From Ruminococcus sp. (GTDB lineage Bacteria > Bacillota > Clostridia > Oscillospirales > Ruminococcaceae), in the NCBI GenBank assembly GCA_016290875.1, contig JAEEVL010000025.1:1-51325 (forward strand): 51,325 nt of DNA. Direction: 5' to 3'. The translations under genes and the position numbers were made by a program. The notes beneath the pieces are model-generated. The model did no database searches, was not told where the DNA came from, and saw only the letters and a program-made list of their open reading frames with translations. This document shows, in pieces, positions 8,349-17,315 of the stretch; the stretch's first letter is position 1, and each line of letters begins with the position of its first letter.

Positions 8349-8377
8349 ATTGTACCATATCTTCCCGCATTTGTCAA
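8349..8377 (-). promoter_or_regulatory. Promoter of the ylxM-ffh-rpsP-khpA-recG operon
   Basis: TTGACA (8372-8377), 17-base spacer, TACAAT (8349-8354) on the minus strand. It lies 43 bases before the ylxM start and back-to-back with the promoter of the Asp23 operon. Confidence 0.85.
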
Positions 8378-8453
8378 GGGGTGCCACAAATTTTTTTGTT
8401 TTTCCTTTATTTATATCAGAGAACGCCTGCGGTGCGTTTTTTTCAAAAAACTA

Positions 8454-8482
8454 TTGTAAATAAAGAAGAGGTGTGGTATAAT
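8454..8482 (+). promoter_or_regulatory. Promoter of the Asp23/FakA operon
   Basis: TTGTAA (8454-8459), 17-base spacer and perfect TATAAT (8477-8482). Transcription should start near 8489, giving a leader of about 50 bases. About 75 bases separate it from the divergent ylxM promoter, and I see no other signal in this gap. Confidence 0.85.
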
Positions 8483-8539
8483 AGTCGTGTACGCGCAGTT
8501 ATACTGTGCAAATACATAATAAAAAAGGAGTGTGCTGCT

Positions 8540-8899
8540 ATGATAACAGTCGAAAACCACATCGGTAAGATCTCGGTATCAGAGAATTACCTTACACAGC
8601 TCGTAAGACATACTGTAACGAACTGCTTCGGTGTTGCAGATGTATGCTGCGTCAATTCGTTCAGATCGGCTATGTCAGCTATGACCTTCGGCAAGGCTTA
8701 CAGCAAGCAGCGCGGCGTGGCTATCCGCACGGACAAGACCGGCGGTCTCGTCATCGACCTTCACATCAAGGTCACTTACGGCACCAACATCAACGCCGCA
8801 GTCAACAGCATCATCCACAAAGTCAGCTTTACAGTCGAGGAAGCTGCCGGACTCAATGTCCGCAAGGTCAATGTCTTCGTTGACGATATGAATGCCTGA
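8540..8899 (+). CDS. Asp23/Gls24-family (YloU-like) protein
   Basis: 119 residues of the Asp23/Gls24 (DUF322) family: GKISVSENYLTQLVRHTV at the N-terminus, KTGGLVIDLHIKVTYG in the centre and VNSIIHKVSFTVEEAAGL near the C-terminus. The start is the ATG at 8540, 9 bases after AAGGAG; a longer in-frame reading would cross the promoter. In Bacillus the yloU gene precedes yloV as here. Family members are cell-envelope or alkaline-stress proteins of uncertain biochemical role. Confidence 0.93.
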   Translation: MITVENHIGKISVSENYLTQLVRHTVTNCFGVADVCCVNSFRSAMSAMTFGKAYSKQRGVAIRTDKTGGLVIDLHIKVTYGTNINAAVNSIIHKVSFTVEEAAGLNVRKVNVFVDDMNA

Positions 8900-8944
8900 A
8901 ATCAGCCTAACCGCTGATAACTTATATTATTGGAGGACTTTACT

Positions 8945-10603
8945 GTGATAAACGGTTCTACGCTCAGAGACGCGATAATCTCCGCCGCTGTTACGATCAG
9001 CAACAAAAAGCGCGAAGTTGACGAGCTCAATGTATACCCTGTCCCGGACGGTGATACCGGAACTAATATGTCTATGACCATCGGAAATTCCATCGCAGAA
9101 CTCAAAAGGCTGCCTGACAATACACCTGCTTCACAGGTCGCAGCAACAGCAGCTACTGCATTCCTCAGAGGAGCAAGAGGAAATTCCGGTGTTATCCTCT
9201 CCCTTATTTTCAGAGGATTTTCAAAGGGCCTGAAAAACTGCAGCGAGGCTTCATGCGAAAACTTCGCAGAGGCTCTTTCACTGGGTGTTGATGCTGCATA
9301 CAAGGCTGTCATGAAGCCTGTTGAAGGTACAATCCTCACAGTTGTAAAGGCCGCTGCCGCAAAGGCAAAGGAAATAGCTGCCGATACAAACGACGAAGTC
9401 GTATTCTGGGAGGAAGTCTGCGCTGAAGCTGACAACGTCCTCGCTCAGACTACCGAAATGCTCCCCCAGCTCAAAAAAGCAGGTGTTGTTGATGCCGGCG
9501 GTATGGGACTCGTAATAATCTTCCGTGCAATGCTCGACGTATTCAAGGGCGGCGAGATCGCAAAGCCCGAAACAGCATCCGCTTCTGTAAGTGATTCTTC
9601 CGCAGACTCATTCAGGACAGCTGTCAGCGAATACGACGATGAGATAAACTACACATACTGTACCGAATTCATGGTAGAAAAGGAAGAGGGATGCCCCGAC
9701 GCATTCATGCTCCGTGCCTACCTCGAAACCATCGGTGACTGCGTTGTCGTTGTAGACGACGAAGAGATAATCAAGGTACACGTTCATACCGACAATCCCG
9801 GAAAGGCTATACAGAAAGCTCTTGAATTCGGTCACTTCATCAATGATCCCCGTCCGAAGATAGAGAATATGCGTATCCAGCACGAAAACAAGGTCAAGGA
9901 AGCTCAGGCTGCTGAGGAGGGTTATACTCCCGCAGAACCTGAGAAGGACTTCGGCTTCGTTGCAGTCGCAGCCGGCCACGGTCTTGAAGCTATGTTCACA
10001 GACCTCGGCGTAGATGTCGTTGTAAGAGGCGGTCAGACAATGAACCCCTCCACAGACGATATTCTCCGTGCTATACTCAAGACACCGGCAAGAACAGTAT
10101 TCGTTCTCCCCAACAATAAGAACATAATCATGGCTGCTGAACAGGCTGTAAAGCTCACCGACAGGAAGATCTGTGTTCTCCAGACAAGAACGATCCCGCA
10201 GGGTATCGCAGCAATGCTTGCCTTTGACGAGTCACTCAGCCTCAATCAGAACCGTCTCAACATGACAAAGGCATTTGAGAGAGTATCAACCGGTCTCATC
10301 ACCTTTGCAGCGCGCAATTCCGAGTTTGAGGGACATCAGATCAAGGAAGGCGAGATACTTGCACTTGATAACGGCAAGCTCTCATTCACAGAGCGTGATA
10401 TAAACAAGGCTACCTACAAGCTTGTCAAGAAGCTTGCCAAGGGCGATGTAAACTATGTAACGCTCATCCACGGAGCCGACGTTACTGCTGAGAATGCAGA
10501 AGAGCTCCAGCAGTTCATCCAGTCCAAGTTCGGCGACAAGCTCGAAGTAATGCTTGTAAACGGCGGCCAGCCTGTATACTACTACATTATTTCAGTTGAA
10601 TAA
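8945..10603 (+). CDS. fakA: DAK/DegV-type kinase, fatty acid kinase catalytic subunit FakA (YloV) homologue
   Basis: 552 residues. The N-terminal DhaL domain has PVPDGDTGTNMSMT (about 33-46), which binds ATP and Mg2+, and GARGNSGVILSLIFRGF near residue 80. The middle and C-terminal DegV-like regions follow, the latter with VLPNNKNIIMAAEQA. In Gram-positive bacteria FakA phosphorylates fatty acids presented by FakB; no fakB is visible in this window. The GTG at 8945 is chosen because GGAGG sits 8 bases upstream; the in-frame TTG at 8930 lies ahead of and overlaps the ribosome site. It is cotranscribed with the Asp23 gene. Confidence 0.9.
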   Translation: MINGSTLRDAIISAAVTISNKKREVDELNVYPVPDGDTGTNMSMTIGNSIAELKRLPDNTPASQVAATAATAFLRGARGNSGVILSLIFRGFSKGLKNCSEASCENFAEALSLGVDAAYKAVMKPVEGTILTVVKAAAAKAKEIAADTNDEVVFWEEVCAEADNVLAQTTEMLPQLKKAGVVDAGGMGLVIIFRAMLDVFKGGEIAKPETASASVSDSSADSFRTAVSEYDDEINYTYCTEFMVEKEEGCPDAFMLRAYLETIGDCVVVVDDEEIIKVHVHTDNPGKAIQKALEFGHFINDPRPKIENMRIQHENKVKEAQAAEEGYTPAEPEKDFGFVAVAAGHGLEAMFTDLGVDVVVRGGQTMNPSTDDILRAILKTPARTVFVLPNNKNIIMAAEQAVKLTDRKICVLQTRTIPQGIAAMLAFDESLSLNQNRLNMTKAFERVSTGLITFAARNSEFEGHQIKEGEILALDNGKLSFTERDINKATYKLVKKLAKGDVNYVTLIHGADVTAENAEELQQFIQSKFGDKLEVMLVNGGQPVYYYIISVE

Positions 10604-10613
10604 GAAAAAGAAT

Positions 10614-11153
10614 ATGAAAAAGATCATTTTATTGCCGCTTATCTGTGCAGCAGCTTTCTGTGCGCTCACTTCATGCGGCGGAAAAGACAGTTCTTCATCA
10701 GCAAAGACCACCTCTGCTTCAACAACGGAAGCAAAAGAAACTCCGGATAAATTTGAACCGAACCTCTATGCAGAAAACATCTTCAAGGCAGCCAACTTCA
10801 CACACAACGATCTCGTTGAACAGAAAGGCTATACACTCGCGAACGGCGTTATCTGCTCCGACAAGAGCAAGAACTGCGTTCCGGCTGATTTCCCCGAGGA
10901 TGATTTCTACAAGCTCCTCGAAGAGCATATGCAGGGTATAAGCGAATACGACTACGTGCTCATATTTGACAATATGTCAATGGGCGCTGCGGTATGTGCA
11001 GAAGGCTACGACAACGGTATTGCCGGAAAGCACATATTTGCAATGGGCAGTATCGACTATACTGAAAAGTACGGTCTTGACAGCTGCGCTGATCTGAACG
11101 CTGCTGCCGAAAAGCTCACCGGTATAGCAAGCGAACAGATGAAACAAAAATAA
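10614..11153 (+). CDS. Small lipoprotein of unknown function
   Basis: 179 residues with a lipoprotein signal (MKKIILLPL, lipobox ALTSC), then a Ser/Thr-rich linker. The mature part shows no family I recognise. It contains YVLIFDNMSMGAAVCAEGYDN, which could be a folded core. The ATG at 10614 gives a clean signal peptide but only a poor ribosome site; a TTG at 10596 inside the end of fakA is the alternative. Translation is probably coupled to fakA, from which it is 10 bases away. A terminator follows at once. Confidence 0.75.
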   Translation: MKKIILLPLICAAAFCALTSCGGKDSSSSAKTTSASTTEAKETPDKFEPNLYAENIFKAANFTHNDLVEQKGYTLANGVICSDKSKNCVPADFPEDDFYKLLEEHMQGISEYDYVLIFDNMSMGAAVCAEGYDNGIAGKHIFAMGSIDYTEKYGLDSCADLNAAAEKLTGIASEQMKQK

Positions 11154-11156
11154 ACT

Positions 11157-11184
11157 AAAGGGACGGCAAGACCGTCCCTTTTTT
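11157..11184 (+). terminator. Intrinsic terminator of the Asp23/FakA operon
   Basis: GGGACGG and CCGTCCC (11160-11166 with 11172-11178) close a CAAGA loop, followed by six T residues. It begins 3 bases after the lipoprotein stop codon. Confidence 0.92.
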
Positions 11185-11191
11185 ATCCCCC

Positions 11192-11223
11192 ACAAAAACA
11201 AGGCTGCCGGAAACGGCAGCCTT
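11192..11223 (-). terminator. Intrinsic terminator of the sigma/anti-sigma operon
   Basis: Minus-strand stem AAGGCTGCCG/CGGCAGCCTT (11200-11209 with 11214-11223), 4-base loop, followed by TGTTTTTG. It lies 7 bases after the anti-sigma gene. The stem is nearly identical to the one at 13077-13098. Confidence 0.85.
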
Positions 11224-11230
11224 AGTTCGT

Positions 11231-12451
11231 TTATTTTGCCTTGTAAACTGTATATCCCTCTGCATTGAGCTGAGAACCGTCATAGTCAAAGACATATACG
11301 CCGATCTCAGCGATGTCATCAACTGAATGGGGCTTCTTGTAGCTGTAAATATTCGAGAATCCGCCTGCAAAGCCTTCATGCTTATCATCTGTAAATACGC
11401 CGTTGTTTCTGAGCCACTCAGTCTCATTAGTACCGGTACTGAATATTACTGTACCGTCCTTGAGTGTTATAACAGGTTCAAAACCAGCGCCCTCAGGGAT
11501 GTCTCTGTTTACATCAAGTGTAAGTGAGAGCGTATCAGCTGTTGCCTTGAAGCCGTTAGCTTCAAACTCAACTTCCCTGGATATATCGTCAGGAACTTCT
11601 ATCTCAGCGGACCAGCTTCCCTCAACTGCCTTAGCACAGCCTGCAAGATACTCAGACATAAAGTCCTCTGTACGCTTGTCGAAGTTATTCTCATTCCAGT
11701 AAGCCTTCCATGCAGCCGTATCCCCGTTGTCACCGAATTCCTCATGCCATCTGGTCTGCTCTGCGATGATCTGAGTTTGGAGATCGGTCAGATCATCTCT
11801 TGTGATGACATTTTCGATACATACACCGATAGTGCTTCCGGCAAGATCTTTTTCAGTGAGATAGAAAGTTGCATAGTATGTTCCGTCCTCGCTGCCCTTA
11901 GTGAGTTCAGCAGCATTTGACAAGCCGCTTATATTCTTGAGCTCAGTCTCACTGCCACCTGACTTCTTAGTGAAGTAAGGAACGACTACTGCATTGTCAG
12001 GGATGACCGTACCGGCTGCGAACTTCATCTCAACCGCCAGCATAAGAGTATTGTTATCGTAATACATTCCGGCTGTTTTCACCTCAGCACCTGCGCTGCC
12101 AGTGAAAGCTATCGTATCAACTGAGATATTCTGCTCCATACCGAGCTCATCGCCGCCGTTAACGAGCGGAAGTTCGGAGTTTACAGCGGCACTTGCGTCA
12201 GTATTGCGGAGCACTTCCTTGAAATGTCCGAAACCGCCTGTATACGCTGCTGCTGTAACACTTGTTGCGGCAGCAAGAGCAGCTGCAACACTGATAAAGA
12301 ATATCTTGGGATTTCTGTTTACCTTTATGTTCTTCTTTTCAGTCTGCTTGTGAACGAGCTGCTTTATGCGTTCGCTGTCACAGCTCTTTTCCTCTATTTC
12401 AGGAAGCTCGCCCTTATACTCAGAAAAAAGATCATATAAATTCTTACTCAT
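11231..12451 (-). CDS. Probable transmembrane anti-sigma factor (DUF4179-like)
   Basis: About 406 residues. A short cytoplasmic N-terminal part of roughly 45 residues (NLYDLFSEYKGELPEIEEK) is followed by one transmembrane helix (FFISVAAALAAATSVTAAA) and a large acidic extracellular region. This is the layout of anti-sigma factors and sensors paired with ECF sigma factors. The extracellular region reminds me of DUF4179 proteins. The start ATG at 12451 lies 8 bases after AGAGG, and the first 8 bases overlap the end of the sigma gene, so translation is coupled. The assignment rests mainly on topology and context. Confidence 0.75.
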   Translation of the reverse strand: MSKNLYDLFSEYKGELPEIEEKSCDSERIKQLVHKQTEKKNIKVNRNPKIFFISVAAALAAATSVTAAAYTGGFGHFKEVLRNTDASAAVNSELPLVNGGDELGMEQNISVDTIAFTGSAGAEVKTAGMYYDNNTLMLAVEMKFAAGTVIPDNAVVVPYFTKKSGGSETELKNISGLSNAAELTKGSEDGTYYATFYLTEKDLAGSTIGVCIENVITRDDLTDLQTQIIAEQTRWHEEFGDNGDTAAWKAYWNENNFDKRTEDFMSEYLAGCAKAVEGSWSAEIEVPDDISREVEFEANGFKATADTLSLTLDVNRDIPEGAGFEPVITLKDGTVIFSTGTNETEWLRNNGVFTDDKHEGFAGGFSNIYSYKKPHSVDDIAEIGVYVFDYDGSQLNAEGYTVYKAK

Positions 12452-12986
12452 AACCATAACCTCTTTCTACCATTTTTTCTTTAAGCCTGTTCCGCGCACG
12501 GTGAAGGCCTGTCTTGCACGCGGATTCGCTTATGTCCATTTCTGCTGCTATCTGCGGTATCTTCTGATAGTAGAAGTAAAACCTCAGGAGAAGCTCTCTG
12601 TCCCGCGGAGACATCTCTCCGATGACCGAATTGAATTCTTCGGCTATCAGCTTGTTGTCAGTGTTGTTTTCCACATCTGAACTGTCATCTATCTCCATCT
12701 CATCGATCGGCACTGTGAAATGCAGCCTGCGCAGACGGTCGACCGAAATGTTTCTGGCAATAGCTGCAAGATAAGCTCTCAGGGTATCAGCACACAGTCT
12801 GTCGGTATTCTTCCATACCGAAATAAAAACGTCTGCGGTTATCTCCTCCACATCACTTTCGCCAAGCATACCGCTCACTACGTTCCTGACTACTGTACTC
12901 ACATACGCGCTGTACTTATCAACGAGTGCTTCAAGAGCTTCGTCCTTTTTCTTTTTCAGCATACGGACAAGTTTTTCGTCATCCAT
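12444..12986 (-). CDS. ECF-type RNA polymerase sigma factor
   Basis: 180 residues. Region 2 covers about residues 15-85 (EALVDKYSAYVSTVVRNVV, then DVEEITADVFISVWKN, which is the -10 recognition part, and LRAYLAAIARNISVDRLRR). Region 4 covers about 120-172 (MSPRDRELLLRFYFYYQKIPQIAAEMDISESACKTGLHRAR), the -35 binding helix-turn-helix. No extra domain. AAAGGAGG precedes the ATG. It is preceded by a promoter that looks like its own target and overlaps the anti-sigma gene. Confidence 0.93.
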   Translation of the reverse strand: MDDEKLVRMLKKKKDEALEALVDKYSAYVSTVVRNVVSGMLGESDVEEITADVFISVWKNTDRLCADTLRAYLAAIARNISVDRLRRLHFTVPIDEMEIDDSSDVENNTDNKLIAEEFNSVIGEMSPRDRELLLRFYFYYQKIPQIAAEMDISESACKTGLHRARNRLKEKMVERGYGYE

Positions 12987-13019
12987 TGTGTTCCTCCTTT
13001 ATCCCTTTCTGCCCTTATG

Positions 13020-13046
13020 TACGCAGCCGGGAGCCAAAAGGTTACA
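13020..13046 (-). promoter_or_regulatory. ECF-type, probably autoregulated promoter of the sigma gene
   Basis: On the minus strand TGTAAC (13041-13046) and CGTA (13020-13023) lie 17 bases apart, close to the TGAAAC-N16-CGTA pattern of Gram-positive ECF promoters. No sigma-A boxes are evident in this gap. The sigma start codon is about 35 bases further on. Autoregulation is inferred. Confidence 0.65.
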
Positions 13047-13068
13047 GTTATTTTTTCTGATGTATCCA

Positions 13069-13098
13069 CAAAAAAAAGGCTGCCGGTATCGGCAGCCT
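13069..13098 (-). terminator. Intrinsic terminator of the ABC transporter operon
   Basis: Minus-strand stem AGGCTGCCG/CGGCAGCCT (13077-13085 with 13090-13098) with a GTAT/ATAC loop and eight T residues. It lies 6 bases after the 93-residue gene and just ahead of the ECF promoter. Confidence 0.93.
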
Positions 13099-13104
13099 AA
13101 ATCA

Positions 13105-13386
13105 TCAGTTGCTCAGAGCCTTTTCAAGCCAGACATTAGCTATATCAAGTGCTTCATAGAGACCGCACTCACGCTCTGTATTCTTTACGAAAGCCTTCAT
13201 CGGATCAGGCTCATTGGTATCCATCTGAACGACTCTGACCTTAGAAGTCTTATTCTTGCCGTTTTCTTCCTTTGTACCGATGATCTGTATCCATATTACG
13301 TAGGGATCAGACATATAGCCATAGTACATCTGATTGCCGCTTCTTACGAGCGGGTAACCCTTATAAGTGTGAAACTTTCCGTTCAT
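13105..13386 (-). CDS. Conserved-looking 93-residue protein, last gene of the ABC operon
   Basis: 93 residues, family not recognised. No signal peptide or membrane helix. The sequence looks like a compact alpha/beta domain: KFHTYKGYPLVRSGNQMYYGYM, then YVIWIQIIGTKEENGK and KVRVVQMDTNEPDP, ending in an amphipathic helix (LYEALDIANVWLEKAL). AAAGGAGG precedes the ATG, and it starts 12 bases after the DUF4340-like gene. A terminator follows directly, so it belongs to the ABC operon. Its function is unknown. Confidence 0.75.
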   Translation of the reverse strand: MNGKFHTYKGYPLVRSGNQMYYGYMSDPYVIWIQIIGTKEENGKNKTSKVRVVQMDTNEPDPMKAFVKNTERECGLYEALDIANVWLEKALSN

Positions 13387-13398
13387 TATTTTCCTCCT

Positions 13399-14937
13399 TT
13401 AAGTCTTTTCAGTAAAGCTCTGTCCGGTAGTTATCTTGCCTATGTTCTCGACAAGCGCGTCAGCGTTTGCCTTGCTGCAGAAGAACTTGCTCTCTCCGTC
13501 TATAACTACAAGGCTCTTCATTACTGAATAGTCGTAAAACTCGTATTTCTTCACTGTTTTGTTAAGCGAATCATTGATCGTAACAGTTGCAGTCGGTTCG
13601 CCTTCCGGCTTCTCGCCAAGAGCGAAATCTTCAGCATTCATACTGATAAGGAACGCATAGAACTGGCGGAAGCGCTCAGCACCGAATTCTTTTCCGTTTC
13701 TCTTTACAAGAACGTCATCAGTCGTTGCATCGTTAGTCTCCTTTGAAGAGTCCTTCATAGAGAGCTCAAATTTCTCAGTTGTGCTGCCGGCTGTTGCTTC
13801 AAGCTCGCTTATGTTCCATACAAAGCCTGAGAACATCATTCTCGAAGCGATGTCGATAGGAAGCACCTTTGCCCACTGAGCATTATCGGTAGATGCCTTG
13901 AATATAACATTAGCGTCCTTGAACATCACATAGCAGTATTCCTTGCCGTCCTCCGTGAAAGGCTTTCCCGAGAGAAGAACTCTCTCATCCTGACCCTCAC
14001 ACTTCATAGTAACAGTACAGAACGGCTTGTCAAGACCAGCGTCAGCCATATCAGCCTCTGTGGGATGTATGCTCTTTACGCCGGAAGCAGTAAGTCCGAA
14101 CATACCGTTTGTGATGGGAGTTGACTTTTCAACTGTGAGCAGAGCAGAAGTCGGCTCAACAAGCTTGTGGGTAGAAGAGCTTCCGCCAGAATTCTTCTTT
14201 TCTGTGCTGCTGTCATATTCGATATAGATATCATAATCAATATCATCACGCTCTATCCTGAGTGACTCAACCTTGGGAGTCTGATCCTGCGGCGGTGCAT
14301 CAAGCATGGTCAGCTTGACAAAATCCTCAGGCTTGCGCTGACAGTATGAAGGCCAGGTATTTCCGACGGTATAGACGGAATCACTTCCTTCAACGCGCAC
14401 ATAAGTCTGATTGGAAACCGGTGACAGATCACCGATATAGATCTTTCTCTGAACGCCGGACGCATAGTTTACCTCCGCTGTAATAGCAGAGCTGCCGAGT
14501 CCGAACTTATCAAAGTCAGAGCAGTTTTCCTCGATAAGAGCGGTTGAAGTGAGGTTATCAGCGTTGCTTGCGAGGGAAGCAACGACAGAATTATCCAAAG
14601 GAAGATCTTCACAGCCTTTGATGGTATAGACTGAGCTTTCGCCCTCAGAAGCCTCTTTTTCAAGAACAGCCTCCATTGTTCCGAATTCGTTCACTACCTT
14701 CACGCTTTTTACAACGCCGTGATAGTGTTCTTCTTCGAGAGTATGTGTGCCCGGAGCTTTGTCCCCGTCCTCAATGAGGATGAGGTCTGCGCCTGGGGCT
14801 ACTGCGCTTTCTGTCGCTGTAACAGAAGAACTGCTGTCATTTCCGGATTTATCTGTAAGCTTCAGCACTGCAAGACCGCCGCCGAGTACGACAACAGCCG
14901 CGCTGAGTCCGATAATACCGTACATCTGCTTTTTCAT
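13399..14937 (-). CDS. DUF4340-like extracytoplasmic protein of a GldG-type ABC system
   Basis: 512 residues. One N-terminal membrane helix (YGIIGLSAAVVVLGGGLAVLKL) precedes a large outer part of repeated beta-rich modules, each with a Y-x-V/I-...-DG or SVYTVGNTWPSYC-like core. This resembles DUF4340 proteins that accompany GldG-type ABC auxiliary proteins. Its start overlaps the stop of the upstream gene by 4 bases, so the two are probably made together and may form a membrane complex. The substrate is unknown. Confidence 0.75.
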   Translation of the reverse strand: MKKQMYGIIGLSAAVVVLGGGLAVLKLTDKSGNDSSSSVTATESAVAPGADLILIEDGDKAPGTHTLEEEHYHGVVKSVKVVNEFGTMEAVLEKEASEGESSVYTIKGCEDLPLDNSVVASLASNADNLTSTALIEENCSDFDKFGLGSSAITAEVNYASGVQRKIYIGDLSPVSNQTYVRVEGSDSVYTVGNTWPSYCQRKPEDFVKLTMLDAPPQDQTPKVESLRIERDDIDYDIYIEYDSSTEKKNSGGSSSTHKLVEPTSALLTVEKSTPITNGMFGLTASGVKSIHPTEADMADAGLDKPFCTVTMKCEGQDERVLLSGKPFTEDGKEYCYVMFKDANVIFKASTDNAQWAKVLPIDIASRMMFSGFVWNISELEATAGSTTEKFELSMKDSSKETNDATTDDVLVKRNGKEFGAERFRQFYAFLISMNAEDFALGEKPEGEPTATVTINDSLNKTVKKYEFYDYSVMKSLVVIDGESKFFCSKANADALVENIGKITTGQSFTEKT

Positions 14938-16580
14938 CGATTCTTTCTCCTTAACAGTACAACTATTCCGATAATTGCCACGATTCCGGGGATAACAAAG
15001 ATAACGAAAGCCTTGATCCTCTTATCCTGTGTAGCAGTCGGAGCTATAACAGAACGCTGGAGCTCCTTATCAGGAATGATTACTGTATTTGTCTCCTTGC
15101 CTGTCATCTTGTTTATAGCATTGAGGAGAACAGGTGCATTGTTATAGAGATTTGTCTGAACAACGAATGCGTCAGCAGCAATATATCCGCTGCCAAAAAC
15201 CATAACGCTGCTGTTTACTATCTTATAGTTGTCAACATTATGACCTATCTGCTTTTCCTTCTTGGAAACAACAGCGATATTCTTAACGCCTTTATCGCTT
15301 TCCTTATCACCGGTAACGATATTTACATTGTACGCTGAATCATAAGTTTTTAATACCTGTGCCGGGATAGCTTCGTTGTTCTTAGTCAGGATCTTAACTT
15401 CCTGTGACAGAGGAGCAACAGCATAACGTGCGTTGCTGATCTTCTCGCCGGCTTCTTCTGTATCAGCCTGTTCGATCTGGATTATAGTCGGATAGCTGCC
15501 CATAGATTTTTCATCATCCTGTAAGCCGTAATCCTCAGTGAGCTCAATGCTCCAGTCTGCGAGGAAATCAGAGATATTCTTGAGGTCTGAAGCCATTGAA
15601 TCTGCAAAGTAGAGCATCTGCTTGCCGTAGTTTCCGTCATTGTACAGGAAAGTGTTGAGCTTTTCGATTATGTCCTTATCAAAGTCAACAGACGGCATCG
15701 GGATAACGATCATGTCATACTTCTCAACATCGAGGTCGTCTTTAGCGAGGTCGATATCTGTGCAGAAGTATCCGTTCTTTGTAAGGAGCTTATCACGGAG
15801 ACCTGCAACAGCATTTCCGAACATCTGGTTATTGGTATAAGCAGTTGAGTAAATGGGTGCATCGTTGATAGTTGCAGCAAAAGCAACATTGACAGGATGA
15901 GCGTCAACAACATTCATTATCTCAGAAGTTATCATGCTCTCGCCTGCGAATACTACATTGACATCGTTGATATCTTCCTTGTTCTGCGAAGCAGCATCGA
16001 GGGTGATCATCGAACCGACACTGTTTCTGTCGATAACTCTGACCTTGTCACCGTTTGCGACCACGATACTGTGTGACTGGATCTCCTGACCATAAGAATC
16101 GCTGTACTTCTTTACAGCAGAAGGATCCTTGTCGAGATCGACATACTTTACATTGATCTTGCCCTTTCCCTGATTTGCATACAGCTCATACTTCTCGAGG
16201 ATAACAGGTATAACATCATACGGGAACTTCATATTTACACCGAGGCTCTTGAAATAATCTTCATAAGAATCAGCCAGAGCGTCGAATTCGTCCTTGTTGC
16301 AGGTAACAACGATATCGATATCCTTGTCGAGATCGTTTTTGAGGAAATCTATGCTCTCATCGGTGAGCTCGTATCTCTTATCGGCTGTGAGGTCGATCTT
16401 GAGAGGTGATCTCTTTACCATATAAGAAGCCATGAGGTTGAATATGATAACGAGAGCTATAACGAGTGCGATAGTTATGAGTGACATAGAGCCGTATTTA
16501 ACTTTTTTGAATTTACTTCCGGAGCCGATCTCATCGACTGTCTGATTTGTGACGCTTCCGTCAGTTTCGGGTTTCTTCAT
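14934..16580 (-). CDS. GldG-family ABC-type auxiliary protein
   Basis: 548 residues. A transmembrane helix near residues 32-55 is followed by KIDLTADKRYELTDESIDFLK, the characteristic start of GldG/ABC_transp_aux domains. Further on are a large extracytoplasmic domain resembling a ThuA/glutamine-amidotransferase-like fold and a second helix near the C-terminus (FVIFVIPGIVAIIGIVVLLRRK). GldG works with GldA and GldF in Bacteroidetes gliding. In Firmicutes its homologues are common but their role is not established. It follows the permease gene by about 30 bases. Confidence 0.85.
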   Translation of the reverse strand: MKKPETDGSVTNQTVDEIGSGSKFKKVKYGSMSLITIALVIALVIIFNLMASYMVKRSPLKIDLTADKRYELTDESIDFLKNDLDKDIDIVVTCNKDEFDALADSYEDYFKSLGVNMKFPYDVIPVILEKYELYANQGKGKINVKYVDLDKDPSAVKKYSDSYGQEIQSHSIVVANGDKVRVIDRNSVGSMITLDAASQNKEDINDVNVVFAGESMITSEIMNVVDAHPVNVAFAATINDAPIYSTAYTNNQMFGNAVAGLRDKLLTKNGYFCTDIDLAKDDLDVEKYDMIVIPMPSVDFDKDIIEKLNTFLYNDGNYGKQMLYFADSMASDLKNISDFLADWSIELTEDYGLQDDEKSMGSYPTIIQIEQADTEEAGEKISNARYAVAPLSQEVKILTKNNEAIPAQVLKTYDSAYNVNIVTGDKESDKGVKNIAVVSKKEKQIGHNVDNYKIVNSSVMVFGSGYIAADAFVVQTNLYNNAPVLLNAINKMTGKETNTVIIPDKELQRSVIAPTATQDKRIKAFVIFVIPGIVAIIGIVVLLRRKNR

Positions 16581-16610
16581 CTTTAACCGTACCTTCCTTT
16601 CCTGTAATTA

Positions 16611-17315
16611 TCAGCTCCAGCGTCTCTTCTCAAGAACTCTTACTGTGAAGAAGTTGAAGAGGAACGCAGCACTGATGTAGAAGAGCACGCTTGTGAGGTT
16701 GAAAATACCCTGAGTGAACTCTATATATCTGTCGTAGAATGAAAGCTCCTTAACGAGATCGTTCAGCCACTTTGTCTCGATCTTATCAGTAAATGAGCTT
16801 GACAGATAGCAGACAAAGAGAACAGCCATAGAGAATACAGCAGCTGTCATCTGATTCTCGGTAAGGGAAGAGATAAAGAGTCCCACAGCTATGAAAGCAG
16901 CACCGAGAAGGAGCATAGCGAAATAGTTACCTAAGAGAGTAGCCCATACTACATCGCCGAGGTAGCCGAGAATAATAGCATAAACAAATATGATGCTCTC
17001 AGCAATGATATAGATAGTAAGAGCAGCAAGATACTTGCCGACAACTATCTCAGAAAGACCGATAGGAGCAGTAAGGAGTCCCTGGTCTGTACGGTTCTTC
17101 TTTTCCTCACTGAGAAGTCTCATAGTAAGGATAGGGATAAGGAAAAGAACGATCCTGAACATATTCTTGAAAAGCGGTGAAGCATCAGTAAATCCTGACT
17201 GAATTACATCATTGTAGAAGTAATAGCCTGAGAATACATAGAATACCGCTAAAAACACATATGCAACTCCGGACGTAAAGAAAGCGCCCATTTCGCGCCT
17301 GTAAATAGCACCCAT
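16611..17315 (-). CDS. ABC-2 type transporter permease (GldF-like)
   Basis: 234 residues with six hydrophobic helices, starting IYRREMGAFFTSGVAYVFLAVFYV as in GldF and ABC-2 permeases of the Nos/Gld group. The FLIPILTMRLLSEEKKNRTDQGLLTAP loop after the second helix is the conserved cytoplasmic coupling region. It starts at the stop codon of the ATPase gene, so the two are translationally coupled. Confidence 0.9.
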   Translation of the reverse strand: MGAIYRREMGAFFTSGVAYVFLAVFYVFSGYYFYNDVIQSGFTDASPLFKNMFRIVLFLIPILTMRLLSEEKKNRTDQGLLTAPIGLSEIVVGKYLAALTIYIIAESIIFVYAIILGYLGDVVWATLLGNYFAMLLLGAAFIAVGLFISSLTENQMTAAVFSMAVLFVCYLSSSFTDKIETKWLNDLVKELSFYDRYIEFTQGIFNLTSVLFYISAAFLFNFFTVRVLEKRRWS

